Positions 10,344-20,933 of a stretch of 64,000 nt of DNA are shown piece by piece. The translations under genes were made by a program, and so were the position numbers. Each line of letters starts with the position of its first letter. Positions within the stretch are counted from its first letter, which is position 1. Location: contig NZ_CP016477.1 in NCBI RefSeq assembly GCF_001693275.1, positions 868,001-932,000 on the forward strand, in the 5' to 3' direction. The DNA comes from Picosynechococcus sp. PCC 7117. GTDB taxonomy: Bacteria; Cyanobacteriota; Cyanobacteriia; Cyanobacteriales; MRBY01. The notes below the pieces were generated by a model. It was not told the origin of the DNA. It saw only the letters and a list, made by a program, of their open reading frames with translations, and searched no databases.

Positions 10344-10696
10344 ATAAATTCTAACATCACTCCTTAGCAAAGTCTTGGGAAGTATGGCGGGGCTGGGATC
10401 AGGGTCTGACGGGATTTGGGCAGATTTAAGGATTTTTGGACAGCAGTCTGGAAAATCGCTATTTTCTGGGGAAAAAGCTAAAAATCAACAATTCATCACC
10501 GGATGTATGGCGGAACTGGTTACAATGATGGACAAATTTTTCAGGTTAAGATTGCTAATGGGTTAATTAGAATGGGTAGCTTTTTTAGCTATTGTTCTTT
10601 TGCACTCGCGATCCGCCTGTCCTAGAACATTCCCGTGGGACAAGGAAAGGGTTGCCCTGGGTGTTTTTGTTTTATTCCCTCTGCGTCTAAAAGGCT
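10344..10696. other. Intergenic region between thiC leader and GNAT gene
   Basis: 353 bases that must hold the divergent promoters of thiC and the GNAT gene. A 63-codon plus-strand frame at 10375-10566 has no family resemblance and a Gly/Ser-rich start; I do not call it a gene. No repeat or RNA gene recognised. Confidence 0.4.
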
Positions 10697-11179
10697 ATGA
10701 ATAAAATTTCGGATTGCAGCAATATTTTATTTTCTGTGGATAAGGCCAGGGTTGATCTGGTGCAATTGCAGGCGTTGTTTAATGCGACGGCCTTTTGGGC
10801 GAGGGAACGCTCTTTGGCGGATCTAGAAACGGCGATCGCCTACAGTGATCCGGTGGTGACGGTGTGGGATGGCGATCACCTGATTGGGTTTACGAGGGGA
10901 ACCTCAGATGGTGTCTTTCGGGCGACGGTGTGGGATGTGGTGATCCACCCGGATTATCAAGGGTTGGGCCTAGGCCGTAAGTTAGTGGAAACGCTGATTA
11001 GCCACCCACGGATGTGCCGAGTCGAGCGGGTTTATTTGATGACGACCCACCAACAGACGTTTTATGAGCGCATTGGTTTTAAAGAAAATGCGACGACTAC
11101 CATGGTGCTCCACAACCACGAGCATCCGATCAGCGTGATTACCTGTGCGGTTGAGGAAACTGCCCCATTACCTGCATAG
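10697..11179 (+). CDS. GNAT-family N-acetyltransferase, Ycf52-like
   Basis: 160 residues. The acetyl-CoA binding motif is visible as H-P-D-Y-Q-G-L-G-L-G-R-K-L-V (about residues 91-104), with the upstream strand W-D-V-V-I and the C-terminal Y-E-R-I-G-F block. Overall it matches the cyanobacterial/plastid Ycf52 type, some members of which acetylate arylalkylamines such as serotonin. The substrate here is unknown. AAAAGG before ATG 10697 is a good ribosome site. Its last 41 bases overlap the end of the converging histidine-kinase-like gene. Confidence 0.85.
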   Translation: MNKISDCSNILFSVDKARVDLVQLQALFNATAFWARERSLADLETAIAYSDPVVTVWDGDHLIGFTRGTSDGVFRATVWDVVIHPDYQGLGLGRKLVETLISHPRMCRVERVYLMTTHQQTFYERIGFKENATTTMVLHNHEHPISVITCAVEETAPLPA

Positions 11180-11900
11180 TTTGGTCTTGGTAATGGCGGG
11201 TTAGGGTACCCCCGTAGCTCGCCAGCAGCTTTTTGCACAGTTGCCACTTTAGGGCTGGAGAAAATTCAAGGGCTTGGGCTAGTTGTTGAACTTCTTCGAG
11301 GCTGGGGCGATCGCCTAGGGTTAAATCCGGCACTTGGGTTTCACGCCAAAAGTCCGTGGTCTGGGTTGAGGTCAGTTGAAACGTGATTTTATTGGGTTGT
11401 TGTAGCCCGTAACTGAGGTGAATTGTGCCTTGTTCAGCCCGTTGTAGAGTGGTGTCGATGAGGGTGAGGAAAAATTGGTGTAGGTGGTGGCGATCGCCAA
11501 AAATATCCAGGGTAGCGCCGACCGGATGGGCAATGGCCAAACACAAATTATTATTTTGGGCTTTCACCCTGAGCAGGCTTTCTAGTTCTGCGAGGAGCGT
11601 TTCGAGATCAAACCACTCCGCCTGTTTCGAACTTTGACCATAATCTAACTTTGAAACGGCGATCGCCAAATCAAGTAACCCCAGTAATTTTTGGCTGGCG
11701 GCATAACTTTCGGCAATAAAAGCCCGTTCTTCAGCGGGATTTTCACACAAATCACTCAAAATGAGCTGCTGCAGCCCCATGATCGTGCTCAAGGGCGATC
11801 GCAATTCGTGGGCCACTTGGCCAAAAAACCGCGCCTGAAATTGTCCCCACTGGAGGGCGATCGCCAAATCCGTATTCAAAGCAGAAGGACCATTAGACAT
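11139..11900 (-). CDS. Histidine-kinase-like protein with degenerate ATPase domain
   Basis: 253 residues. The dimerisation/phosphoacceptor domain is clear: F-F-G-Q-V-A-H-E-L-R-S-P-L-S (His about residue 32). The following region looks like a shrunken HATPase domain, but the N box Asn is replaced (L-I-D-T-T-L-Q-R-A-E-Q-G-T-I) and no D-x-G-x-G (G1) or G-x-G-L-G (G2) boxes are present. No sensor domain or membrane helix is found. It probably cannot bind ATP in the normal way and may act as a phosphotransfer or scaffold protein. Its 3' end overlaps the GNAT gene by 41 bases. ATG 11900. Confidence 0.7.
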   Translation of the reverse strand: MSNGPSALNTDLAIALQWGQFQARFFGQVAHELRSPLSTIMGLQQLILSDLCENPAEERAFIAESYAASQKLLGLLDLAIAVSKLDYGQSSKQAEWFDLETLLAELESLLRVKAQNNNLCLAIAHPVGATLDIFGDRHHLHQFFLTLIDTTLQRAEQGTIHLSYGLQQPNKITFQLTSTQTTDFWRETQVPDLTLGDRPSLEEVQQLAQALEFSPALKWQLCKKLLASYGGTLTRHYQDQTMQVMGQFPQPHR

Positions 11901-11986
11901 AACAAAACATAACTATTTTCACAGACTACGAAACGACCAACGATAAGATGAACCTACATCCTCCAAGATCCTAAGGTTTGGCTGAA

Positions 11987-12880
11987 ATGTTGCGCTATGC
12001 TTATTTTCCCGGTTGTGTCGCCCAAGGAGCCTGTCGGGAACTGTACCTCTCCACGGCGGCCCTCACCCAAGCCCTCGACATTGAATTAATCGAACTCAAG
12101 CAAGCTGCCTGTTGTGGCTCTGGCACCTACAAAGAAGAATCCCAACTCCTAGAAGATAGCGTCAATGCCCGCAACATCGCGTTGGCTGAATCGCTTAATT
12201 TACCCTTACTAACCCACTGCAGCACTTGCCAAGGGGTAATCGGCCATGTCGATGAACGCCTCAAAGCAGCCAAAGACAATAATCCAGATTATTTTTCTCA
12301 GGTCAATCATCTCCTGAGTGAATCCCACTGTTCACCCTACAGAGGCACTAGCGAAGTCAAACATCTGCTCTGGGCGCTCGTGGGAGATTATGGCCTTGAT
12401 AAGCTCACCCAAAAAGTAATTAAGCCTCTCCGAGGACTCAAATGTGCCGCCTTTTATGGCTGTTATCTCCTCCGGGTTCAAAATAGTCTTCCCTTTGATG
12501 ACCCTGTCCAGCCCCATTCTCTGGAGTCTGTTTTCTCGGCGGTTGGGGCAACGCCAATTATCTATGATGGTCGCACCCAATGCTGTGGTTGGCCCCTCTC
12601 TAGTTATGCCACAGAACAAGCGTTTCGTCTCGCAGGGAAACATCTACAAGCGGCGATCTCCGCCGGGGCAGATTGCCTTGTGACCCCCTGTCCCCTCTGT
12701 CATCTCAATTTAGACTCGCGCCAACCAGAAGTCGAAAAAGTCATTGGCCAGAAATTGGAAATTCCTGTGCTCCATTTGCCCCAATTAGTAGCTCTTGCAT
12801 TGGGCATTTCTCCTAAGGAACTCGGCCTCGGCAAACATATTGTTTCCGCGAAGCCGCTCCTCGAAAAGTTGGGTTTTTAA
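11987..12880 (+). CDS. HdrB/SdhE-like CCG-domain protein
   Basis: 297 residues. Two cysteine-rich CCG domains are visible: Y-F-P-G-C near the start with A-C-C-G-S-G (about 44-49) and C-S-T-C at about 78-81, and a second set with F-Y-G-C-Y, Q-C-C-G-W-P and P-C-P-L-C-H. This is the heterodisulfide-reductase subunit B fold, which binds [4Fe-4S] clusters; in cyanobacteria such proteins are annotated as HdrB or as a succinate-dehydrogenase membrane-anchor-like subunit. I chose ATG 11987 because CTAAGG sits ten bases upstream; TTG 11978 would be too close. The last codons lie in a 60-base direct repeat, the second copy of which overlaps the icd stop. Confidence 0.82.
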   Translation: MLRYAYFPGCVAQGACRELYLSTAALTQALDIELIELKQAACCGSGTYKEESQLLEDSVNARNIALAESLNLPLLTHCSTCQGVIGHVDERLKAAKDNNPDYFSQVNHLLSESHCSPYRGTSEVKHLLWALVGDYGLDKLTQKVIKPLRGLKCAAFYGCYLLRVQNSLPFDDPVQPHSLESVFSAVGATPIIYDGRTQCCGWPLSSYATEQAFRLAGKHLQAAISAGADCLVTPCPLCHLNLDSRQPEVEKVIGQKLEIPVLHLPQLVALALGISPKELGLGKHIVSAKPLLEKLGF

Positions 12881-12881
12881 G
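12822..12881 (+). repeat. 60-bp direct repeat, proximal copy (3' end of hdrB-like gene)
   Basis: Matches 13470-13529 in 52 of 60 positions with no gaps. This copy is the true 3' end of the HdrB-like gene and ends with its TAA. The two copies bracket the YoeB/YefM module. Confidence 0.9.
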
Positions 12882-12896
12882 AAAAGAGTCAAATGT

Positions 12897-13154
12897 TTAT
12901 TCGTAGTGACTCCACATCCGCAAAATTTTAATCATTCTCTCGGATTCTAAAACTTGGTAAACCAGACGATGTTGAATGTTAATGCGGCGTGAATAATAGT
13001 CTTTTAAATCGCCCACTAATTTTTCGTAGGGAGGTTGATAGGGGTTTTCTTGGAGAATTTCTAGAAGTTTTTGAACTTTTGGCTTCAAACCAGCAGATGC
13101 AATCTTTTTGGCATCTTTAGCTGCTTGCTTTGACAAGACTATTTTCCAGCTCAC
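12897..13154 (-). CDS. yoeB: YoeB/Txe-family toxin
   Basis: 85 residues from a GTG start at 13154 (S-W-K-I-V-L-S-K-Q-A-A-K-D). A longer open frame upstream is antisense-frame to the antitoxin and is not used. Family features are K-D-A-K-K-I, P-Y-Q-P-P-Y-E-K-L-V-G-D-L, Y-S-R-R-I-N-I-Q-H-R-L-V-Y and the C-terminal R-M-W-S-H-Y-E. YoeB toxins are ribosome-dependent mRNA interferases; the conserved Glu, Arg and the terminal His-Tyr fit an active enzyme. The start overlaps the antitoxin stop by four bases (GTGA). It lies convergently downstream of the HdrB-like gene. Confidence 0.93.
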   Translation of the reverse strand: MSWKIVLSKQAAKDAKKIASAGLKPKVQKLLEILQENPYQPPYEKLVGDLKDYYSRRINIQHRLVYQVLESERMIKILRMWSHYE

Positions 13155-13399
13155 CAGTCCAGATTCTCCAAGGCAATGCATTCTTCTAGAGGTTCTCTGG
13201 CTGCCTCTTGAATGGATGCCTTCATGCCTGGAATATTGACTAAATAAAGGGTTTCTTGGATCGCGTCCCAATCAGCTTGTGAAATCATCACAGCTTTATT
13301 GTGTTCACTAGAAATCACAATCGGTTGATGGCTATCAGCAATTTCATCAATGAGTCGCTGGAGTTTATTTTGCGCTTCTTGAACTGTGAGCAAATCCAT
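13151..13399 (-). CDS. yefM: YefM/Phd-family antitoxin
   Basis: 82 residues from ATG 13399 (M-D-L-L-T-V-Q-E-A-Q-N-K-L). A TTG-initiated extension to 13465 exists but lacks family similarity. The N-terminal Phd fold (L-I-D-E-I, then Q-P-I-V-I-S, K-A-V-M-I-S-Q-A-D-W-D-A-I-Q-E-T-L-Y-L) binds operator DNA; the C-terminal tail (A-I-Q-E-A-A-type, ends E-N-L-D-W) neutralises YoeB. The four-base overlap couples translation with the toxin. The module is inserted between the HdrB-like gene and icd, flanked by a direct repeat. Confidence 0.92.
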   Translation of the reverse strand: MDLLTVQEAQNKLQRLIDEIADSHQPIVISSEHNKAVMISQADWDAIQETLYLVNIPGMKASIQEAAREPLEECIALENLDW

Positions 13400-13469
13400 C
13401 GCTTTTTTCGTGGGCTTTAAAATTATTCCTAGTATATCTTTTTTGCTAGATAAACCAGTGATCAAAAAA

Positions 13470-15798
<2,329 letters not shown>

Positions 15799-15966
15799 CT
15801 AAATGATACATGGCACAGGGTCTAGCCTTGACGCTTCTCCGTCTGGAAATGCTGATAGGGGTCACGCAAAAGGCGATCGCCATCGTTTAGCCGGAGCCAA
15901 AGGGGGCGATCGCCAATCTGTTTAGAAATGAAAAATAAAATTAGTCCAAAAAATTAGGCGTGGGTT

Positions 15967-16449
15967 TTAGAACAGGCCCAAAGTCAAAGACTCATCAATA
16001 GGGAAACAAGCACCCGCACCGAGCCAGAGAGTGACCGCAGTCCCAAAGAGGAAAACAGCCATCGCCACCGGACGACGGAAGGGGTTTTGGAATTTGTTGA
16101 CGCTTTCAATGAAAGGCACCATCATCAAACCCAACGGAATCGCCCCTTGACAAGCAATACCCAGCAGTTTGTTGGGTAGTACCCGGAGGATTTGGAAGAC
16201 GGGGTAGAGGTACCACTCCGGCAAAATTTCCAGGGGTGTTGCGAAAGGATTACCCGGTTCACCGATCATCGCTGGATCGAGAATCGCCAAGCCGGTAATT
16301 AAACCGATGGTTCCCGCAATACAGATGGGGAAGGTAAAGAGAATGTCATTGGGCCAAGCCGGCTCACCATAGTAATTGTGTCCCATGTTTTGAGCCAGTT
16401 TTGCCCGGAGTTTTGGATCGCTAAGATCCGGCTTTTTCATGATAGACAT
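15967..16449 (-). CDS. petD: Cytochrome b6f complex subunit IV
   Basis: 160 residues, the normal length. PetD pairs with cytochrome b6 to form the quinol-oxidising core of the b6f complex in the thylakoid membrane. Three membrane helices are seen, and the Q-o-site P-E-W-Y motif ([11 protein letters not shown]) is intact around residues 76-86. Start M-S-I-M-K-K-P-D is the usual cyanobacterial one. It follows petB by 56 bases on the minus strand, forming the conserved petBD operon. Confidence 0.97.
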   Translation of the reverse strand: MSIMKKPDLSDPKLRAKLAQNMGHNYYGEPAWPNDILFTFPICIAGTIGLITGLAILDPAMIGEPGNPFATPLEILPEWYLYPVFQILRVLPNKLLGIACQGAIPLGLMMVPFIESVNKFQNPFRRPVAMAVFLFGTAVTLWLGAGACFPIDESLTLGLF

Positions 16450-16505
16450 GAGTAAAAGTTCTCCTCAACAAGAACGTTGTTTTGAGCAAACGGAAAACCT
16501 GATCC

Positions 16506-17174
16506 TTACAAAGGACCAGAAATACCTTGCTTACGGATCATGAGGAAGTGGGCCAACATGAAGACCGCAATCAACCAAGGTAAAACAAAAGTATGAAGAC
16601 TGTAGAAACGGGTTAAGGTTGCTTGGCCAACGCTTGCGCCACCCCGGAGCAACTCAACCATTTGGTCGCCCACGACAGGAATCGCCGCAGGTACACCAGA
16701 CACAATCTTGACTGCCCAGTAACCAACTTGGTCCCAAGGCAAGGAGTAACCAGTTACACCGAAGGAAACGGTGATCGTCGCCATGATGACCCCAGTAATC
16801 CAAGTCAGCTCACGGGGACGCTTAAAGCCACCAGTGAGGTACACCCGGAAAATGTGGAGAATCATCATTAAGACCATCATGCTGGCAGACCAACGGTGGA
16901 TCGAACGGATCAACCACCCGAAGTTCACTTCATTCATGATGTATTGAACGGAAGTAAATGCCTCTGCTACGGTGGGTTTGTAGTAGAAGGTCATTGCGAA
17001 TCCAGTGGCGAACTGGATAATGAAACAGGTAAGGGTAATACCACCCAGACAATAGAAGATATTGACGTGGGGGGGAACGTATTTACTAGAAATGTCGTCA
17101 GAGATCGCTTGGATTTCTAGTCGTTCGTTAAACCACTTATATAATTTGGAGTCGGTAACTTCTTTTGTAAACAT
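16506..17174 (-). CDS. petB: Cytochrome b6
   Basis: 222 residues, usual cyanobacterial length. It carries the two b hemes of the b6f complex through paired histidines in helices B and D (R-S-I-H-R-W and [14 protein letters not shown] and A-H-F-L-M-I-R). Cys42 in N-I-F-Y-C-L-G-G is the covalent attachment point of heme c-i. Four membrane helices are present. First gene of petBD. An interrupted palindrome TTACA-AAAA-TGTAA lies about 29-42 bases upstream of its start. Confidence 0.97.
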   Translation of the reverse strand: MFTKEVTDSKLYKWFNERLEIQAISDDISSKYVPPHVNIFYCLGGITLTCFIIQFATGFAMTFYYKPTVAEAFTSVQYIMNEVNFGWLIRSIHRWSASMMVLMMILHIFRVYLTGGFKRPRELTWITGVIMATITVSFGVTGYSLPWDQVGYWAVKIVSGVPAAIPVVGDQMVELLRGGASVGQATLTRFYSLHTFVLPWLIAVFMLAHFLMIRKQGISGPL

Positions 17175-17404
17175 GAAGCCTGATTAGAAACGAAAAATCT
17201 CTTTACAAAAATGTAACACAGCTTGCTCTGTCAAGTGGTGAAGTAACAGGATTATCGGGCTTTTTGGCGGATATGACCTTAATGGCGTTAGGGCAAATTT
17301 TTATGGACGGCGATCGCCCCAGGATAACCTCAAAAACCGTCAAAGGGCTGTTAATTTCGCTATAGTGTTAAAAATAATCAAGTATTTTTCATAAAACTCG
17401 ACGG

Positions 17405-18649
17405 ATGCTGAGAAAACGTTTACAGGCTGGTCTTTGCAGTCTTTTGCTGGTGTTGGTATTGGTCTTTGGGCCTATGGAGCGGGCGATCGCCTTTACCGAC
17501 GAACAAGATTTACTGCTCCAGGCCTGGCGTTACGTCAGTCAAGCCTACGTCGATGAAACCTTTAACCACCAAAATTGGTGGCTCATCCGGCAAAAATTCC
17601 TGAAGCGGCCTCTCAAAACCCGCGACGAAGCCTATGAAGCTGTGGGTGAAATGTTGGCCCTCCTCGATGATCCCTACACGCGTCTATTGCGCCCAGAGCA
17701 GTACCGCAGCCTAAAAGTCAGTACCTCTGGCGAACTGTCGGGGGTCGGTTTACAGATCAATGTCAATCCAGAAGTCGATGTTTTAGAAGTGATTTTGCCT
17801 CTGCCTGGCTCCCCAGCAGAAGCGGCGGGCATTGAAGCCAAGGATCAAATTTTAGCTATCGATGGCATTGACACCCGCAATATTGGCCTTGAGGAGGCGG
17901 CGGCAAGAATGCGTGGCAAAAAAGGCAGCACCGTTTCCCTCACCGTAAAATCTCCGAAAACAGACACGGTACGCACCGTCAAAGTGACCCGCGACACCAT
18001 TGCTTTAAATCCTGTCTATGACAAATTAGATGAAAAAAATGGCGAAAAAGTGGGTTACATTCGCCTCAATCAATTCAGTGCCAACGCCAAAACAGAAATT
18101 ATCAAATCCCTGAATCAGTTGCAAAAACAGGGGGCTGACCGCTATGTCCTCGACCTGCGCAATAATCCCGGTGGTTTACTCCAGGCTGGCATCGAGATCG
18201 CGCGCCTCTGGCTTGATCAAGAAACCATTGTGTACACGGTCAACCGCCAAGGGATTTTTGAAAGTTACAGTGCTGTGGGCCAACCCCTCACCGATGCGCC
18301 CCTGGTTGTCCTCGTGAATCAAGCGACCGCTAGCGCCAGTGAAATTTTAGCTGGGGCACTCCAAGACAATGGCCGGGCGGTGCTCGTGGGCGAAAAAACC
18401 TTTGGGAAAGGGCTGATTCAATCGCTGTTTGAATTGCCGGATGGGGCGGGTATGGCCGTCACCGTTGCGAAATATGAGACGCCTCTCCACCACGACATTA
18501 ACAAGTTGGGGATTATGCCCGATGAGGTGGTGCCCCAGGAGCCGATCGGCTATGCAATGATGGGGAGTGAGACGGATCTGCAATATCAAGCCGCCCTCGA
18601 TCTGCTAACCCAAGACCAGGCGATCGCCCAAATTTCCCAAGCTTCCTAA
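17405..18649 (+). CDS. ctpA: Carboxyl-terminal processing protease (S41 family)
   Basis: 414 residues. An N-terminal signal peptide (hydrophobic stretch residues 9-28, ending before F-T-D-E-Q) sends it to the lumen/periplasm. A PDZ domain follows (around 105-185; S-G-V-G-L-Q-I, G-S-P-A-E-A-A-G-I). The S41 domain has the catalytic Ser in T-A-S-A-S-E and Lys in F-G-K-G, 25 residues apart as in D1 processing protease. CtpA removes the C-terminal extension of pre-D1 so that the manganese cluster can assemble. It ends in a four-base convergent overlap with the MFS gene. The other Ctp paralogues cannot be fully excluded. Confidence 0.9.
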   Translation: MLRKRLQAGLCSLLLVLVLVFGPMERAIAFTDEQDLLLQAWRYVSQAYVDETFNHQNWWLIRQKFLKRPLKTRDEAYEAVGEMLALLDDPYTRLLRPEQYRSLKVSTSGELSGVGLQINVNPEVDVLEVILPLPGSPAEAAGIEAKDQILAIDGIDTRNIGLEEAAARMRGKKGSTVSLTVKSPKTDTVRTVKVTRDTIALNPVYDKLDEKNGEKVGYIRLNQFSANAKTEIIKSLNQLQKQGADRYVLDLRNNPGGLLQAGIEIARLWLDQETIVYTVNRQGIFESYSAVGQPLTDAPLVVLVNQATASASEILAGALQDNGRAVLVGEKTFGKGLIQSLFELPDGAGMAVTVAKYETPLHHDINKLGIMPDEVVPQEPIGYAMMGSETDLQYQAALDLLTQDQAIAQISQAS

Positions 18650-20088
18650 ACCGTTGAATCGACAACCGAAGGCTCTGCCATTTGTTGTGGTGATGTTTGT
18701 AGACCCGCTAATTGTTTTGCCTCCGTCGGCACAAATAACATCAAAGCCGCTGCAATCACGAGAAAACTTCCCCCCAAGACCACAGCAGTCAGTCGATTAT
18801 CCTGGAGCCAATGTTCCATGATCCAGCCAAAGCCTAGGGAAACGGCAATTTCTGGTAACACAATAAAAAAGTTAAAAATGCCCTGGTAAATGCCCCGTCT
18901 TTGGGTCGGTAAAGCGTAGGTCAAAATGGCATAGGGGATCGCTTGGGCACTGGCCCAGGCCAAGCCAAAACCAACCATCGAAGGCAAAAGCAGCCAGGGT
19001 TGCTGAATTTTTAAGAGGGCAATAAGACTCAAACCCCCACACAAAAGACAAATGATGTGGATCACCTTGCGACCAAGGCGACGGGTTAACCAGGGTAACA
19101 GGAACGAAAAGGGAATACAGACGGCATTAAACACCGCAAAACAAAGTCCCGCCCATTCAATGCCTTGGTTATAGAGGGTTGATTGAATATCCACAGCCCC
19201 AAAAATATTCCGGGCCACCGCTGGCGGGAAGTAAATAAAAAAACAAAAAATTCCTAACCAGGTAAAAATTTGCACCCAAGCAAGTCGATACATCGTCGGT
19301 GGCATTTGTCCCAACACTTGCCAGGTTTCACTGAAGCTCTGGCGGATACCACCCCGTTTTTCCTTGAGTTGGTCGAAGCGGTCTAAATCCGGAGGGGGAG
19401 ATTCTGAGGTGGTCAGCACCGTCCACAGTACAGTGGTGAGAAAAAGCCCGGCACCAATATAAAAAGACCAGGTGACAGATTGGGGAATTTGCTGATCTGG
19501 GCCAGTGGTGGAATTGACAGCAAATAAGTGACTCAGGAGCCAAGGCAACATCGAAGCGGCGATCGCCCCTAGCCCAACCATCACGCTCTGCATGGCAAAC
19601 CCTTTTGTCCGTTGCTGCTGGGGCAGTAAATCCCCAACGAAAGCCCGAAACGGCACCATACTTGTATTGGCACTGGTATCTAAGATCCACAGGAGTCCCG
19701 CCGCCATCCAAAGGCTGCCACACTGGGGCATAAGGACTAACGCCATGGACGCTAAGATGGCCCCCACGAGAATGTAAGGGCGACGGCGTCCCAGGGGAGT
19801 CCAAGTGTAATCACTTAAATTGCCAATGACCGGTTGTACCAAAAGACCCGTTAGGGGGGCCGCCAACCAAAGAATCGGAATACTGTGGGCACTAGCGCCG
19901 AGATGTTCAAAAATAGAGCTCATATTGGCCATCTGCAGGCCCCAACCAAACTGAATTCCCAGGAAGCCAATGCTCATGTTCCACAGTTGCCAGGCATTAA
20001 ACTCTTGTTTTTGTTGCGGGGAATTGTCCGTTGATGGGGTTGCGATGGTTGGATTTTGGGAAGATTTTTCTTCCCCAGTAAAAGCCAT
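18646..20088 (-). CDS. MFS transporter, SLC45 / sugar-cation symporter type
   Basis: 480 residues with about 12 membrane helices. The first helix pair reads F-L-G-I-Q-F-G-W-G-L-Q-M-A-N, followed by L-V-Q-P-V-I-G-N-L-S-D and R-R-R-P-Y-I-L, the features of SLC45-like/GPH sugar transporters (sucrose or related disaccharide with protons). The soluble N-terminus (about 30 residues, Gln/Ser-rich) and the central loop near residue 215-245 are cytoplasmic. Substrate unknown; such strains synthesise sucrose and glucosylglycerol as compatible solutes, so salt-related sugar transport is possible. The gene converges with ctpA, overlapping by four bases. Confidence 0.82.
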   Translation of the reverse strand: MAFTGEEKSSQNPTIATPSTDNSPQQKQEFNAWQLWNMSIGFLGIQFGWGLQMANMSSIFEHLGASAHSIPILWLAAPLTGLLVQPVIGNLSDYTWTPLGRRRPYILVGAILASMALVLMPQCGSLWMAAGLLWILDTSANTSMVPFRAFVGDLLPQQQRTKGFAMQSVMVGLGAIAASMLPWLLSHLFAVNSTTGPDQQIPQSVTWSFYIGAGLFLTTVLWTVLTTSESPPPDLDRFDQLKEKRGGIRQSFSETWQVLGQMPPTMYRLAWVQIFTWLGIFCFFIYFPPAVARNIFGAVDIQSTLYNQGIEWAGLCFAVFNAVCIPFSFLLPWLTRRLGRKVIHIICLLCGGLSLIALLKIQQPWLLLPSMVGFGLAWASAQAIPYAILTYALPTQRRGIYQGIFNFFIVLPEIAVSLGFGWIMEHWLQDNRLTAVVLGGSFLVIAAALMLFVPTEAKQLAGLQTSPQQMAEPSVVDSTV

Positions 20089-20218
20089 ATAAAATTCTCC
20101 AGTTGCCGAGCGATCGCCCTATGAATGAAGTTGAGGACTAGAGGACCATCGCCCATTAGTTGTCATAGTTTCATTCTAGCGGCCCAACTTGGTCGCCCCA
20201 GGGAAATCGCTTTAATGC

Positions 20219-20407
20219 TTAGGAGTGAAATGCTTGATCAATATGGGGCTGGGCAAAAACGCTGATCGTTGTCGGGAGCATCTCCACCATCGGCGCGGGT
20301 TTCATTTCGCCGCGAAAATCTAGAATTTGGACGAGCAGTAAATAGGCGATCGCCAACAAAAGAGAAATCGCTCCGGTAATAATAGCGGTCAGTTTTCCGC
20401 GTTGCAT
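20219..20407 (-). CDS. Small conserved single-helix membrane protein
   Basis: 62 residues, ATG 20407. One hydrophobic helix (residues 7-28, L-T-A-I-I-T-G-A-I-S-L-L-L-A-I-A-Y-L-L) after a short basic start (M-Q-R-G-K). The polar tail is proline-rich (M-K-P-A-P-M). I believe this resembles a conserved cyanobacterial hypothetical protein, but no function is known to me. It is transcribed divergently from rpmB with 79 bases between the starts. Confidence 0.65.
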   Translation of the reverse strand: MQRGKLTAIITGAISLLLAIAYLLLVQILDFRGEMKPAPMVEMLPTTISVFAQPHIDQAFHS

Positions 20408-20486
20408 GAATTTGGCCTCGCTTCGTTAATGCATTATGATTGTAGATTGGATTACTTATTATAAAAATTGCTAGGAGATCTTTCGT

Positions 20487-20723
20487 ATGTCCCGTAAGTG
20501 CCAGATTACCGGCAAGAAAGCCAATAATGCGATGGCGGTGTCCCACTCCCACCGTCGGACGAAAAAGCTACAAGAAGTTAATTTGCAGTGGAAAAGAGTC
20601 TGGTGGCCCGAAGGCAATCGCTTTGTCCGCCTACGTCTTTCCACCAAAGCCATCAAAACCCTTGAAAAGAAAGGCATCGATGCCATGGCGAGAGAAGCTG
20701 GTATCAACCTTAACAAACTCTAA
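20487..20723 (+). CDS. rpmB: 50S ribosomal protein L28
   Basis: 78 residues. [11 protein letters not shown] and the block H-S-H-R-R-T-K-K are diagnostic of L28, a small basic protein of the large ribosomal subunit. Single gene with its own terminator just downstream (20758-20792). GGAG at 20473-20476 is the ribosome site for ATG 20487. Confidence 0.98.
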   Translation: MSRKCQITGKKANNAMAVSHSHRRTKKLQEVNLQWKRVWWPEGNRFVRLRLSTKAIKTLEKKGIDAMAREAGINLNKL

Positions 20724-20757
20724 GGTCAAAAACGCCAGTTCTTTATTACTTTCACCA

Positions 20758-20792
20758 GACTTCCATGGGTTGCTATGGAGGTCTTCTTTATT
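20758..20792 (+). terminator. Rho-independent terminator of rpmB
   Basis: A nine-base stem (GACTTCCAT at 20758-20766 with ATGGAGGTC at 20775-20783, one G-T pair) is followed by a T-rich run, TTCTTTATT. Confidence 0.75.
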
Positions 20793-20863
20793 TATTCCTA
20801 AAATTTTATAAAATTCAGATCTTTTTTCGCCTCGTCAGCCTACGCATCAAAAGCTCAAGCCAC

Positions 20864-20886
20864 AAAAAAAGAGGGGCGATCGCCCC
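20864..20886 (-). terminator. Terminator of sqdB built around a HIP1 palindrome
   Basis: GGGGCGATCGCCCC at 20873-20886 is a perfect 14-base palindrome containing HIP1. On the minus strand it is followed by TCTTTTTTT (20872-20864). It sits 48 bases beyond the sqdB stop. Confidence 0.7.
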
Positions 20887-20933
20887 CCACCCCATTACGC
20901 CAAATATCTAATTAAGCCTATAAATTTTAAGCT

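Noticed and set aside
10375-10566. 63-codon frame between thiC and the GNAT gene
   Set aside because: Low-complexity start, no ribosome site, no similarity.
12897-13271. Long form of the YoeB toxin (124 codons)
   Set aside because: The extra N-terminus overlaps the antitoxin in another frame; the GTG at 13154 with a four-base overlap fits the family exactly.
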